From contig JANQPD010000030.1 of the NCBI GenBank assembly GCA_028285465.1, forward strand, positions 62,001 through 126,000: 64,000 nt of DNA, read 5' to 3'. This stretch comes from Owenweeksia sp. (lineage in GTDB: Bacteria; Bacteroidota; Bacteroidia; Flavobacteriales; Schleiferiaceae). The position numbers were made by a program, and so were the translations under genes. The notes below the pieces were generated by a model. That model was not told where the DNA came from and searched no databases. It saw only the letters and a list, made by a program, of their open reading frames with translations. Positions 24,996 through 33,850 of the stretch are shown here, one piece after another; within the stretch, counting starts at the first letter, position 1; each line of letters begins with the position of its first letter.

Positions 24996-26162
24996 CGCTC
25001 CGTTTTCAAACTCGAGGCGTGTATTGTCCTGGTGGTAACTAAAGTGAGCGGGTTGCCCCAGTAAAAACTTTCCATCTCCTTTTTGCTTTAACAGCCCCTC
25101 TTCAAAAACTTCCAGCCCCCCTTTGTGGCTGAGATCCCCCACCTCTTCTACCGCATATATGCGTTCCAGCTGCCCTGTTTTCATATCGGGGATCTCGTTT
25201 AACAACAAGCCAATATCTGCTTTATAATTGGCGTGGGAGCCTACAATTTCTGTATCGCGCAACACAATGTCCAGGTTGTTTTTACGGTTAAGCGGTAAGT
25301 CGTGATAGGCTTTCAGGGTATGCCCGATGGATTCTCCGGCAACCAACATAAATGCGTCCAATAGCAAAAGTACGTTTAGTTTACGCGCTTTTAGCCGCAG
25401 TGGGTCTTCCCGTGCCGGCCCACTCTCTATCAATACACAAGGGATCTGGTTGCGGTGGAAGAATTCCCCCAATGCTTTTGGGTAGTACTCATCCGTAAAA
25501 CGCGCCATATAGTCTTTTGCATAGGGAGCCAAATGCGTTACCAGGCGTGCAATCAGTGCCATGCTCATTTCTCTTTCCGGGGTCATTTTTCGCGAAGGAT
25601 CAGCCGAGGGGGCTAAAAAGCTGAGCGTAGCAGGCAAATCGGTATGGCCACAGTTAAAAATGTTACGCTGATCGTGGAGGTTAAAAGCCCAATGGGGTTT
25701 ATAGCGTTCTACAAAGGCAAAAAAATGCTGCATTTCTGCACTTTGCCGCGCCAGGGCATCCCGGTTTAGATCGATCAACTGCGCATTGTGACGCGTAAAG
25801 CGCTCAGCACCGTCCGGGTTGAGCATTGGGATAAAGCATATGGTAAGTGCCTCCTTTAAATAACGCCCCTGCTCAGCAAAAAAACTTGCACCAAAAAGGT
25901 GAAAAAGTTCCAAAAGCGCATGTGTTGCCGTGGGCTCGTTGCCATGCATCTGCGACCAGAGCAGTAAGCGCTTCGGACCATGTCCATACGTATACGCATG
26001 TAAGGGGCGCTTTTCAAAAGAAGAGCCGATCTGCTGTATCTCAAAATGCTCAGCCAGGGGAAGCTGTCTTAAGGCATGTTCCAGGTCAGCGGGCTTAAAC
26101 CAACGCTGACTCAATTGGGGCTGATGAATGCGTGGATAATGTTCAGGTAAGAAGCTATGCAT
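24987..26162 (-). CDS. M14-family zinc carboxypeptidase
   Basis: 391 residues from the ATG at 26162. The zinc site is visible: His and Glu in SQMHGNEPTAT (HxxE) and a downstream His in FNLHDQRNIF. Asn/Arg substrate contacts are in IDLNRDAL, and the probable catalytic Glu is in LIESGPAR. No signal peptide, so it is cytoplasmic. It is longer than the minimal domain, with a C-terminal 90-residue extension without recognised motif. Substrate (peptide, or cell-wall fragment) cannot be told from the sequence. Confidence 0.85.
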   Translation of the reverse strand: MHSFLPEHYPRIHQPQLSQRWFKPADLEHALRQLPLAEHFEIQQIGSSFEKRPLHAYTYGHGPKRLLLWSQMHGNEPTATHALLELFHLFGASFFAEQGRYLKEALTICFIPMLNPDGAERFTRHNAQLIDLNRDALARQSAEMQHFFAFVERYKPHWAFNLHDQRNIFNCGHTDLPATLSFLAPSADPSRKMTPEREMSMALIARLVTHLAPYAKDYMARFTDEYYPKALGEFFHRNQIPCVLIESGPAREDPLRLKARKLNVLLLLDAFMLVAGESIGHTLKAYHDLPLNRKNNLDIVLRDTEIVGSHANYKADIGLLLNEIPDMKTGQLERIYAVEEVGDLSHKGGLEVFEEGLLKQKGDGKFLLGQPAHFSYHQDNTRLEFENGALV

Positions 26163-26423
26163 ACGCGTAAAACTGTGACGCAAGATACACTCTATAGAGC
26201 TTCACGTTTTTTACAATTGTAATAAGAGGGGATAAACTAAATGCAGTGGTGTTTTATACAAATGTAATGCGCTGGAAAGGCCTGGGTCAATTTTGTTGCA
26301 GCAATGTGTAGTATTGAGCTTATACAATTTATTATCAGCTATTTGTGTTAACTTACTTAAAGTATTCATTTTACGCAAATGTTTCATTTCAGGGAAAACC
26401 TTCCCTTGTTCATCTTTCTATAT

Positions 26424-26431
26424 TACTTTTG
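26424..26431 (+). promoter_or_regulatory. Possible Bacteroidota -7 promoter element
   Basis: TACTTTTG matches the consensus TAnnTTTG and lies 18 bases before the XRE start. No well-spaced TTG -33 element is seen (a TTG at 26406 is closer than usual), so support is moderate. Confidence 0.4.
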
Positions 26432-26449
26432 TAACATATTGCTTGTCTT

Positions 26450-26866
26450 ATGAAAGAGATCAGTTCCCGGATAAAGGAACTTATACAACAGAAAGGGCTT
26501 ACCAACAGCGAATTTGCGCACAAATTGGACGTAAACCCCAGCATCATCAGCCATATATTGAGCGGCCGCAATAAGGTGAGTTTGCAAGTTGTACTGCAGC
26601 TCAAACAAACTTTCCCGGAACTTGACCTGGACTATCTCCTGACCGGCAGGCCTTCCAAGCAAGCTGATGGATCATATTTCACAAATGTAAAAACTCAGGA
26701 GGCTAAAGATCCCCCCTCAATTCCTCCCCCTGCTAAGGCATCTCAACCTGAGGAAAAGTCTGTTTCCACATCAGCCCTCCCTCCTGTTTCTTCTCGTAGT
26801 GGTAAAAAAATTGAGCAGGTACTCATTTTATACACAGACAAAAGTGTAGAAAGCTACAAGCCTTAG
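26450..26866 (+). CDS. XRE-family transcriptional regulator
   Basis: 138 residues. Helix-turn-helix at about 8-62 (LTNSEFAHKLDVNPSIISHI, LSGRNKVSLQVVLQL), then a Pro/Ser-rich linker (PPSIPPPAKAS) and a short C-terminal strand KIEQVLILYTDKSVESYKP. This two-part layout is common in chromosomal XRE regulators of Bacteroidota. Targets unknown. Confidence 0.85.
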   Translation: MKEISSRIKELIQQKGLTNSEFAHKLDVNPSIISHILSGRNKVSLQVVLQLKQTFPELDLDYLLTGRPSKQADGSYFTNVKTQEAKDPPSIPPPAKASQPEEKSVSTSALPPVSSRSGKKIEQVLILYTDKSVESYKP

Positions 26867-26916
26867 TTTTTTTAACGGTCTACATCCCCTATTTTTGCAG
26901 TCAAATCTCATTGAAT

Positions 26917-27474
26917 ATGTTTCAAAAAAATGCCCAATTCGGTTTTATAGCGCTGATCGCGCTGGCCATGCTTACGCGTTTTTTTCCACATGCCCCTAAT
27001 TTTACGGCCGTAGGCGCGGCCGCTATTTTTGGTGGCTTTGCTTTTTCGAAATCATGGAAGGCTTTTTTAGTGCCTGTAATGGCTATGTTTTTTAGCGATT
27101 TACTGATCAATAACGTAATGTACGCGGCCTTTTACGACGGCTTTCAATGGTTTACTCCCGGTTTTGGGTACATTTATTCAGCCTTTATCTTAAGCGTTCT
27201 TTTGGGGAAACTCCAACAGGGAAAATTTCGCCTGTTCGGCCTTTTGAGCAGCGGTGTACTATCTGCCATACTTTTTTTCCTGATCACCAACTTTGGTAGC
27301 TGGCAAGCGGGTATACTGTACCCTAAAACCTTGAGTGGACTTATGGCCTGTTATGCGGCGGGGCTCCCCTTTTTCTTGAACCAGCTTGCCGGAACCCTGG
27401 TGTATGGTAGCGTACTCTTTGGTGCGGCCTACTACTTTTTTGGCCTGCTGCAAGTACAAAAAGTACGTGCATAG
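26917..27474 (+). CDS. DUF6580-like integral membrane protein
   Basis: 185 residues from the ATG at 26917 (a TTG six bases upstream is in frame). Five to six hydrophobic helices, with PNFTAVGAAAIFGGFAF and MFFSDLLINN conserved-looking segments that resemble substrate-uptake (ECF S-component-like) folds. The gene end overlaps the FAD oxidoreductase by 8 bases. Proposed role as a small-molecule transporter part is weak inference. In other Bacteroidota relatives it is often near vitamin or cobalamin genes, and here CobT/BtuG-like genes lie about 2 kb downstream on the other strand. Confidence 0.7.
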   Translation: MFQKNAQFGFIALIALAMLTRFFPHAPNFTAVGAAAIFGGFAFSKSWKAFLVPVMAMFFSDLLINNVMYAAFYDGFQWFTPGFGYIYSAFILSVLLGKLQQGKFRLFGLLSSGVLSAILFFLITNFGSWQAGILYPKTLSGLMACYAAGLPFFLNQLAGTLVYGSVLFGAAYYFFGLLQVQKVRA

Positions 27475-28579
27475 CGTTTGGGAACAGGAGCAATTCCGCA
27501 CCACAAAGGATGTCTTAATTGTTGGAGCGGGTCTTACCGCGCTGTTCACCGCCCTGGAGCTTAAGGCTGCACAACCTGATATACAAGTCTGCGTACTCGA
27601 AAAAGGCCCCTATCCTACAGGGGCTTCTGTTAAGAATGCCGGCTTTGCCTGTTTTGGGAGCTTGAACGAGATCCTGGACGATACACAACGGCATGGCTTT
27701 GACTATGCTATGCTGTTGGTAGAAAGGCGCCTTAAAGGCCTTGAAAAGCTGCGTACCCTTTTTACTCCCGAACAAATTGGTTTTGCGGTACATGGAGGGA
27801 TCGACTTATATGAAAACGGGCAGGAAGAAAAACTGGAACAAGCCCTTGCCCTGTTGCCGGAAGTAAACGCCATGCTGGGTAGCCAAATGTATTACCTCAA
27901 ACGCAACGTGTTATTTCCGAGGGCACTCTCACGTTATCTTTTTTGTGAAGGAGAAGCAAGCCTGAATACGGGCCTGCTCGTAAAGAGGCTGTTGCAACTT
28001 GCCCACCAAAAGGGGGTTGAAATACGGTTTGAACGAGAAGTAAAGCAGCTTTCCAAAGGCCAGCTGTGGGAAGCTTTACTGCAAGATGGGAGTGTTTACA
28101 AATCAGAGAAAATACTCCTGGCCACAAACGGGTTCACTAAAAACCTCTACCCTTCCCTTAATGTGGAGCCTGCCCGGGGACAGGTATTGCTTACCCCCCC
28201 TCTAAAGGGGTTGAACCTAAAAGCCAATGTGCATCTGCAATCAGGCTACTTTTATGCCCGCCCCTATGCAGGAGGTATTTTATTAGGCGGAGGCCGTCAC
28301 TTAGACCGCGATACGGAGCGAAGTGAGGAGGACCAGCTCAACCCAAAAATCCAGGATGCCCTGGACAAACTTTTGCAAAAACACTTTTGTAACGATCAGC
28401 TCCCCCCTATACGTACGCGTTGGACGGGCATCATGGCCTTTGGCAAGCAAAATGAAAAGGAAGCGATTGTTGAAGAGCTGGAACCCGGTTTGTTTTGTGC
28501 AGTCCGGCTGGGAGGCATGGGGGTTGCCTTAAGCAGCCAGGTGGGTAAGGAAGCGGCTACGCTTTTACTGAGGGCCTAG
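27467..28579 (+). CDS. FAD-dependent amino-acid-oxidase-family (DAO) oxidoreductase
   Basis: 370 residues from the GTG at 27467, giving MHSVWEQEQF before the dinucleotide motif DVLIVGAGLTALFTALELK; that leader is typical of the family, whereas the longer open frame upstream lies inside the membrane protein gene. GASVKNAGFACFGS is the family's second FAD contact, and GFTKNLYP and the C-terminal RLGGMGVALSSQVGKEAA close the FAD site. It oxidises an amine-type substrate that cannot be named. It is translationally coupled to the membrane protein (8-base overlap) and converges with the glycosyltransferase, overlapping it by 23 bases. Confidence 0.88.
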   Translation: MHSVWEQEQFRTTKDVLIVGAGLTALFTALELKAAQPDIQVCVLEKGPYPTGASVKNAGFACFGSLNEILDDTQRHGFDYAMLLVERRLKGLEKLRTLFTPEQIGFAVHGGIDLYENGQEEKLEQALALLPEVNAMLGSQMYYLKRNVLFPRALSRYLFCEGEASLNTGLLVKRLLQLAHQKGVEIRFEREVKQLSKGQLWEALLQDGSVYKSEKILLATNGFTKNLYPSLNVEPARGQVLLTPPLKGLNLKANVHLQSGYFYARPYAGGILLGGGRHLDRDTERSEEDQLNPKIQDALDKLLQKHFCNDQLPPIRTRWTGIMAFGKQNEKEAIVEELEPGLFCAVRLGGMGVALSSQVGKEAATLLLRA

Positions 28580-29537
28580 CCTCCTGCACTTGTTTTCCTT
28601 TCCGGATGTGTTTATCCACGATGTAAAGCGGCCGGTTTTTTACCTGGAAAAAGATCCGGAGCACGTATTCTCCAATAATACCCAGGCTGATCAACTGTAC
28701 CCCACTAAAGAGGATGATAGCAAAGAGCAGGGCTGTAAAACCTTCCGGCACCCCCCCGTAAAAAAACTTTTTTACAAGCACCGTGGCCAGGTAAACCAAA
28801 CTGATGCCCACCGATAAAAAGCCCAGGCTGGTTAAGGCCTTCACCGGGAACTCACTAAAATTAAAAAAGCCATTATAGGCCAGTTTAAAAAGCATTTTAA
28901 AGCTGTATTTCGAAACGCCAGCTTGTCGCTCGTCACGCTCGTAGTGAAGCGCTATTTGTTTAAACCCGATCCAGGAACGCATCCCGCGTATAAAGCGGCT
29001 TTCCTCCGGCATTTTCAGCAATACATCCACTACTTTGCGGTGTAGCAAAGAAAAGTCGCCGCTATCTACGGGGATCTCTATATGGCTGATCTGCTTCAGA
29101 ATGCGGTAAAACCAGTAATACAGCATTTTTTTGAAGCGCGATTCTTTACGGTTTTCACGCACGGCATATACCACTTCGTACCCTTCTTGTAGCTTTTTAT
29201 AAAAATCCGGTAGCAATTCAGGAGGATCCTGTAGGTCCCCATCAAGTATAAAAACCGCTTCTGTGCCCAAGGCCGCCCCGAGCCCCGCACTTAAAGCCAG
29301 TTGATGGCCAAAATTCCTAGAAAGCAATACCGCCTGAAAACGGCTGTCTGTAAGCGCCAGTTGGGTTATGGTTTCAGCGGTATGATCTGTGCTCCCATCA
29401 TCCACAAGTACCACCTCAAGTGCTATATGGAAAGCATCCATAAGTGCAACCAAACGCTCATGCAGAAAGGGAAGGCTTTCTTCTTCATTAAAAAGGGGAA
29501 TTACAATGCTTATTTGCGGATGGCGGTCGGTAGACAT
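28557..29537 (-). CDS. Polyisoprenyl-phosphate glycosyltransferase (GT2, GtrB/DpmI-like)
   Basis: 326 residues. GT-A core at 8-230: ISIVIPLFNEEESL, VVLVDDGSTD, FILDGDLQDPPELLP (DxD) and GDFSLLHRKVVDVL. Two C-terminal transmembrane helices (TSLGFLSVGISLVYLATV, LLFAIILFSGVQLISLGIIG) place it in the GtrB-like branch that loads sugars onto undecaprenyl phosphate at the inner membrane. It is a single gene with a 66-base gap to the CobT-like gene upstream. Which sugar is used is not visible. Confidence 0.9.
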   Translation of the reverse strand: MSTDRHPQISIVIPLFNEEESLPFLHERLVALMDAFHIALEVVLVDDGSTDHTAETITQLALTDSRFQAVLLSRNFGHQLALSAGLGAALGTEAVFILDGDLQDPPELLPDFYKKLQEGYEVVYAVRENRKESRFKKMLYYWFYRILKQISHIEIPVDSGDFSLLHRKVVDVLLKMPEESRFIRGMRSWIGFKQIALHYERDERQAGVSKYSFKMLFKLAYNGFFNFSEFPVKALTSLGFLSVGISLVYLATVLVKKFFYGGVPEGFTALLFAIILFSGVQLISLGIIGEYVLRIFFQVKNRPLYIVDKHIRKGKQVQEARPSVKA

Positions 29538-29603
29538 ACTCTGTTTAAACAGGTAAAAGTATAACTTAGCAAGTATATGCCGAATGAAGTGTGTATACTT
29601 TCC

Positions 29604-30623
29604 CTATCGCTCTTCTGCCGCTATACTGGTAAGCAATTGCACGGCATTTTTCATTTTGCTTAATGTTTCCAGTGCGGGCATGCCGGGCGCATTGGAGTAA
29701 GACGCATGTAACGGAAAAGCACCCTTGCTTAAAAATTCTTTTAAGGGAGATATTTCTGCGCTAAACACACAGTATTCCAATACATGCCGGTTCATTTGAT
29801 ACGCACAGCAAAGGGCAACAAATGAATGGAGCGTATCTACAAAAATGAGCAGCTTACTGCTTGCTGCCTGTAAATAGGCTCCCGTAAGGGCGGCTGTTTC
29901 AAACCCTCCGAATACCGTTAAATTCGTAATCGGATCGTGTGATTTTGGATGTTTTTTACATGCCCGGTCCAGGGTTTCGGCCTGGTGCCGGCCAATTTTT
30001 ATTTTAAGACCGCCTAGCAGGTCTGCTATTTCCAGATCAAAGAGAGCGGCTAGCAAAGCCAAAGTGCTGTACTTATCCCCTGCCCCCATGCTGCAAAGCG
30101 CCAATAAGCCCGTACCTGACTTTTTCTTTAGCGTCACTTCTTCAGCGCCCCTCAGCATGGCTTTTTCCGCCTGGGCACTCGTCATAGCCGGTTGCGCATA
30201 AAAATTTTGGGTACTCTCCCCCAGTCGCCTGTCGCTAAAACCATTTCCCTTTTTAAACCAATAGCTGAAAGAGCCCTCGTGTGGATGGTTCATGCCCATA
30301 TCTACCAGGTGTAAACCCACCCGGTTTGCTTTGCTCAGAATGCTAAGCGGTGCATAGCCATTAAGCATATCCGCAAAGGCTTCATGGCTTTCTTCGTAAC
30401 GCTTCTCTTCGCCCATTTGCCTACATATGCCATGGTCTGAAGCAAAAAGCAGCAAACAGGGTTTCTTGTAGAGGGGTTCTGTAGTGTGTTGTACCAAAGC
30501 AGCCTTTAGAGCAAGGGGGGCTAAAAGACCCCAAGCCCCGAAGGGCTTGGTGTTTTTCTCTATCAGCGCCTGCACTTTCTTCTGTAGTGTGCTGTCTACA
30601 ATGCTTTCTATCGGGATGTTCAT
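29604..30623 (-). CDS. CobT-like nicotinate-nucleotide:base phosphoribosyltransferase, divergent
   Basis: 339 residues. N-terminal pattern KPFGAWGLLAPLALKAALVQ and LLLFASDHGI match CobT, which makes alpha-ribazole phosphate for the lower ligand of cobalamin. The usual GxGNTT loop is replaced by CSMGAGDKYSTLALLAAL, and the C-terminal LGEGxGA motif holding the catalytic Glu (Glu317 in Salmonella CobT) reads NAPGMPAL. The protein may therefore be an inactive or altered-specificity relative. It is the last gene of the cobalamin operon, 3 bases after the BtuG-like stop. Confidence 0.75.
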   Translation of the reverse strand: MNIPIESIVDSTLQKKVQALIEKNTKPFGAWGLLAPLALKAALVQHTTEPLYKKPCLLLFASDHGICRQMGEEKRYEESHEAFADMLNGYAPLSILSKANRVGLHLVDMGMNHPHEGSFSYWFKKGNGFSDRRLGESTQNFYAQPAMTSAQAEKAMLRGAEEVTLKKKSGTGLLALCSMGAGDKYSTLALLAALFDLEIADLLGGLKIKIGRHQAETLDRACKKHPKSHDPITNLTVFGGFETAALTGAYLQAASSKLLIFVDTLHSFVALCCAYQMNRHVLEYCVFSAEISPLKEFLSKGAFPLHASYSNAPGMPALETLSKMKNAVQLLTSIAAEER

Positions 30624-30626
30624 GTT

Positions 30627-31679
30627 CTATTTAAAGCCAAACGAGCGGGGAATAAGTCCTCCTTTAAACTGGTCGAGGAGCTTTCCGTTAGCGTCATAAC
30701 GGTATACATTGCCATTTGCGAGCTCGTCCAAAGGGTCTGAAACATATACTTCATTGTTTACTCCGTCAACACCCAGCCCGTAGAAATCGCCCTGGGCAAA
30801 AGGAACGATCGGCAGTACCGAATCCATAACACTCATAGTGTATAGGTCTCCTCTACTGTCATCCAAATAGTAGATTGTAGATCCACTTCTATCAATTTCC
30901 ATACGTTCAGGCTTCTTTAATACATCCGTAAACACCATTTCCCTTTCTATCTCATTCGAATCGAGGTTGTATACGACCATAGAGGCCGGTGTGTTGTTTA
31001 CCGGGTTTGTAGGATCTGGGATACCCGTGCAATACACCCACAGCAGGCCGTTTCTATCTTTTGCCAGCGCAAGCGGGTTATGGCCTACCCATAAGGTATC
31101 GGTTACCTGGTCTGTATTGCTGTCAAAAACCAAGACCGTACTATCCGCACCAAAGCCTCCGCTGTTTGCCACGTACACTTTGTCGTCTATCGTGAGGATG
31201 GCTTCAGGCCCGGGGCCCGTAGCTACCAGCTTCTCTACTTTCCCGGTCTGTGCATTGAGTACATGTATGGCATTGCTGGCCCAATCTGCCACATAATACT
31301 TTTCAGCAGATACTTTCTCTATAAAGCGGGGGCTGCCCAGGTCTTCAAAGCGGGCTTCCACTTTTAACGTATTGGTATTACACATAATCACACTCCCCGT
31401 GCCGTTGATTACCAGAAAGGCACGGTCGCCATCGATAAACACCTGGCTAAGCACGTTGCCAGGAGGTATGAGGTTGGCTTTTTGAAAAACATTCTTTTCC
31501 GTAGTTCTGGATCCGGTGCTGTACGAAATAATGCTCCCTGTTCCGCCCTGGAAGGCGCCTTCATTGGCAATAAGCACAGCCGCGGTAAAAGCAGGGTTTT
31601 CGCCGGTGTCAGGATCCTCTTTACAAGCACCGAGGAGTAGCGCACCAATGGCTAAAAAGATGAATAGGTTTGTTTTCAT
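30627..31679 (-). CDS. BtuG-like surface lipoprotein, beta-propeller (DUF5074-like)
   Basis: 350 residues from the ATG at 31679. The lipoprotein signal ends LLLGAC. Seven or so propeller-blade repeats follow, with blade-type sequences such as KVYVANSGGFGADSTVLVFD and YVADWASNAIHVLNAQTGK. In Bacteroides, DUF5074-type propellers (BtuG) are surface lipoproteins that capture cobalamin and hand it to BtuB. Position between a BtuB remnant and CobT supports that role here. A TTG at 31685 is an alternative start. Binding of cobalamin itself is inferred from context. Confidence 0.8.
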   Translation of the reverse strand: MKTNLFIFLAIGALLLGACKEDPDTGENPAFTAAVLIANEGAFQGGTGSIISYSTGSRTTEKNVFQKANLIPPGNVLSQVFIDGDRAFLVINGTGSVIMCNTNTLKVEARFEDLGSPRFIEKVSAEKYYVADWASNAIHVLNAQTGKVEKLVATGPGPEAILTIDDKVYVANSGGFGADSTVLVFDSNTDQVTDTLWVGHNPLALAKDRNGLLWVYCTGIPDPTNPVNNTPASMVVYNLDSNEIEREMVFTDVLKKPERMEIDRSGSTIYYLDDSRGDLYTMSVMDSVLPIVPFAQGDFYGLGVDGVNNEVYVSDPLDELANGNVYRYDANGKLLDQFKGGLIPRSFGFK

Positions 31680-31681
31680 AG

Positions 31682-31933
31682 TCAATAGTTAAACTTCACA
31701 TTAAAATTAATCCCCGGCATGGGCTGAAACCATTGCATTTGGTAAAATTAAGCACATGCAGAGAAGGTACAAGCGCGGAACGCTTAAATCTTTGGCGATA
31801 CGCTACACCTATGTAGTTCACCCAACAGGGGCCCAGTTAAAAACGGATCGTTTTCACTCGTAGTGTATGCCCTGCCGTTGTACCGTGTGGTAAGGTAAAA
31901 AGAAAGCTGCGAAAGTTGAGGCTGAACCACCCT
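31682..31933 (-). pseudogene. Remnant of a BtuB-like TonB-dependent receptor
   Basis: Three frame segments together spell the end of a TonB-dependent receptor barrel: SQLSFYLTTRYNGRAYTTSE (first frame, near 31910-31850), NYIGVAYRQRFKRSALVPSL then HVLNFT (second frame), and MQWFQPMPGINFNVKFNY plus stop (third frame, ending at 31682). The order, the MPGxNF closing motif and the final aromatic strand are diagnostic. At least two frameshifts and the loss of the first roughly 600 codons make it non-functional. The stop is 2 bases before the BtuG-like start. So the receptor that used to lead the operon has been deleted. Confidence 0.8.
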
Positions 31934-31944
31934 TTATCTATTAA

Positions 31945-32140
31945 AAGCCGCATGTAAATGAGTAGCTTACCCGGAAATTTTCCGAAATAGCTTCCGTGCC
32001 AGCGGGTCGGTTTCAACCCGGATTCTCGCCTTAAAGCAACTGCGACTTAACTCCTTGGCTATTGACCTGGTCATGCATACGGGCTAAAAACATGCAGGTC
32101 CTGCTTGCTCTTTTCCTTTCTGCCCTCACAGGTTCAAAAG
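31945..32140 (-). promoter_or_regulatory. Probable cobalamin riboswitch, partly degenerate
   Basis: On the minus strand, the core at 32025-32002 reads GAATCCGGGTTGAAACC then GACCCGC, which follows the conserved GAA..GGTG.AA.CC...CCCGC pattern of B12 riboswitches. A further GGCACGG and a distal ACATGC near 31952 could be later conserved parts. Several positions depart from consensus. Its location, after recN and before receptor/BtuG/CobT genes on the same strand, fits. A covariance-model scan would settle it. Confidence 0.5.
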
Positions 32141-32179
32141 CCTTTGCCCCTTGAAAATACACGAAAGCTTTAAAAGCAC

Positions 32180-33832
32180 TTAGCGCGCCAGCATTTCACG
32201 GGCATTTTCCAGCGCTGCCTCCGAAATGCGCGCTCCACTGAGCAGCCGGGCCAGCTCCATTTCACGTTGCTTTTCATCGAGGACAATAAGCCGGGTGTGG
32301 GTTTGCCCGGCTGCTGTCTCTTTCAATACTTTATAGTGCCTTTTGCCTTTGGCCGCAATTTGCGGCAGGTGCGTAATGGCTACTACCTGCATCATATGAC
32401 CCATGGTAGATAGGATCTCCCCTATGCTGCCTGCTGTTTCGCCGGATACACCGGCATCAATCTCATCAAAAATTATGGTGGGCAGGTTTTTGCTTTTAGC
32501 CATAATGGCCTTTATGGCCAGCATAACGCGGCTTAGCTCCCCTCCCGAAGCCACCTTGGAAAGGGCTTGTACAGCCTGTCCTTTATTGGCACTAAATTTA
32601 AAAAGCAACTGATCTGCGCCCAGGCGCGTAAACTTATCGGAATGTTCCAGGTGCATGTGCAGTTGGGCGCCCGGCATGTTCAGCCGGCTTAGCATCCCGC
32701 ATATTTCAGCGCTGAGCGCTTCGGCCGCTTCCCTACGCCTGGCAGATAAAACCAGGGCTTGCTTTTTTACCCGCTCCAGGCTTTCTGCATGTCTTTTTTC
32801 CAGGGCTTTCCGGTTTTCTTCCAGCGTGCTCAGTTGCAGTACTTTTTGTTCCAGTGCTTCCTTTTTGTGCAACAAGCCGGCGACATCGCTTACCTGGTGC
32901 TTTTTTTGCAAGGCAAATAGCTTGTTGAGGCGGGCACTTAACTGTTCAGCACGCAGGGGATCTGCCATAGTGTTTTCGGCCAGCTCCTCGAGTTCCATGC
33001 GCATGTCATCCAACTCGATCCCCAGGCTGTTCAACCGCTCGCCCAGCGTTGCATAAGGCCCTTTTAACTGTGCCAGACTGGCCAGTTGTTGCTGGGCTTG
33101 CTGCGCCTGTGTATATGCGCCCAACTCTTCTGTATACAGCAGTTGTACCACCGTGGAAAGCTTATGCTTTATTTCATCGGCATGTGAAAGCGCTTCGAGC
33201 TCTTCTTCCAGGGCCTCTACCTCTCCTTCCTGCAATTGTGCCTCTTCTAACTCATCAAACAAGAACTGTAAGTAGTCGGCATCTCCCGCTTCTTTCGCTG
33301 CAAATGCATCCAGTTCGTATATCTTGTCCTCTAATTCCCTGTAAGAAGCATACGTTTTCTGATACGCAGACAGTACTTCTGCATTGTGCGCAAAACCATC
33401 CAGCAGGGCCATTTGGAAGCCCGTATCTGTGAGCAGGATCGTTTCGTGCTGGCTATGCACATCTATGAGGCTAAACGCCAAGGCATTTAACACGTTCAAG
33501 GTTACAGGCGTATCATTGATAAAGGCACGTGATTTACCCGAGGGGGCAATTTCGCGCCTCAGCAGGGATACCCGCTCAAAGTCAAGATCGTGCTCATCGA
33601 AGAAACCCTTAAGTGCTGCATCCAGAAGAAAATGTGCTTCTACAATACATTTTTCTGCAGGGTTCCGCAACACCTTTACATCTGCCCGCTTGCCAAGCAC
33701 GAGCGCCAAAGCACCCAGTAAAATGGATTTGCCGGCCCCTGTTTCCCCGGTAATTACAGAAAAACCTTTGTCGAAAGACAATTCGAGAGCCTCGATGAGC
33801 GCATAATTCCGTATGTGTAATTCTTGCAACAT
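32180..33832 (-). CDS. recN: DNA repair protein RecN
   Basis: 550 residues from the ATG at 33832 (a TTG three codons earlier is possible). SMC-like ATPase: Walker A ITGETGAGKSILLGAL near residue 30, long coiled coil between about 160 and 370, signature KVASGGELSRVMLAI and Walker B PTIIFDEIDAGVSGE, then the D-loop VVAITHLPQIAAKG. RecN bridges DNA at double-strand breaks for RecA-dependent repair. It is the last gene of the bamD-rpoZ-coaBC-PorD-recN string on the minus strand, a gene order widely kept in Bacteroidota. Confidence 0.95.
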   Translation of the reverse strand: MLQELHIRNYALIEALELSFDKGFSVITGETGAGKSILLGALALVLGKRADVKVLRNPAEKCIVEAHFLLDAALKGFFDEHDLDFERVSLLRREIAPSGKSRAFINDTPVTLNVLNALAFSLIDVHSQHETILLTDTGFQMALLDGFAHNAEVLSAYQKTYASYRELEDKIYELDAFAAKEAGDADYLQFLFDELEEAQLQEGEVEALEEELEALSHADEIKHKLSTVVQLLYTEELGAYTQAQQAQQQLASLAQLKGPYATLGERLNSLGIELDDMRMELEELAENTMADPLRAEQLSARLNKLFALQKKHQVSDVAGLLHKKEALEQKVLQLSTLEENRKALEKRHAESLERVKKQALVLSARRREAAEALSAEICGMLSRLNMPGAQLHMHLEHSDKFTRLGADQLLFKFSANKGQAVQALSKVASGGELSRVMLAIKAIMAKSKNLPTIIFDEIDAGVSGETAGSIGEILSTMGHMMQVVAITHLPQIAAKGKRHYKVLKETAAGQTHTRLIVLDEKQREMELARLLSGARISEAALENAREMLAR

Positions 33833-33850
33833 AGCGCTCAAAACTACAAA

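Noticed and set aside
27386-27466. Upstream extension of the FAD oxidoreductase
   Set aside because: These codons lie inside the membrane protein gene in another frame; the GTG at 27467 gives the expected N-terminus just before the FAD motif.
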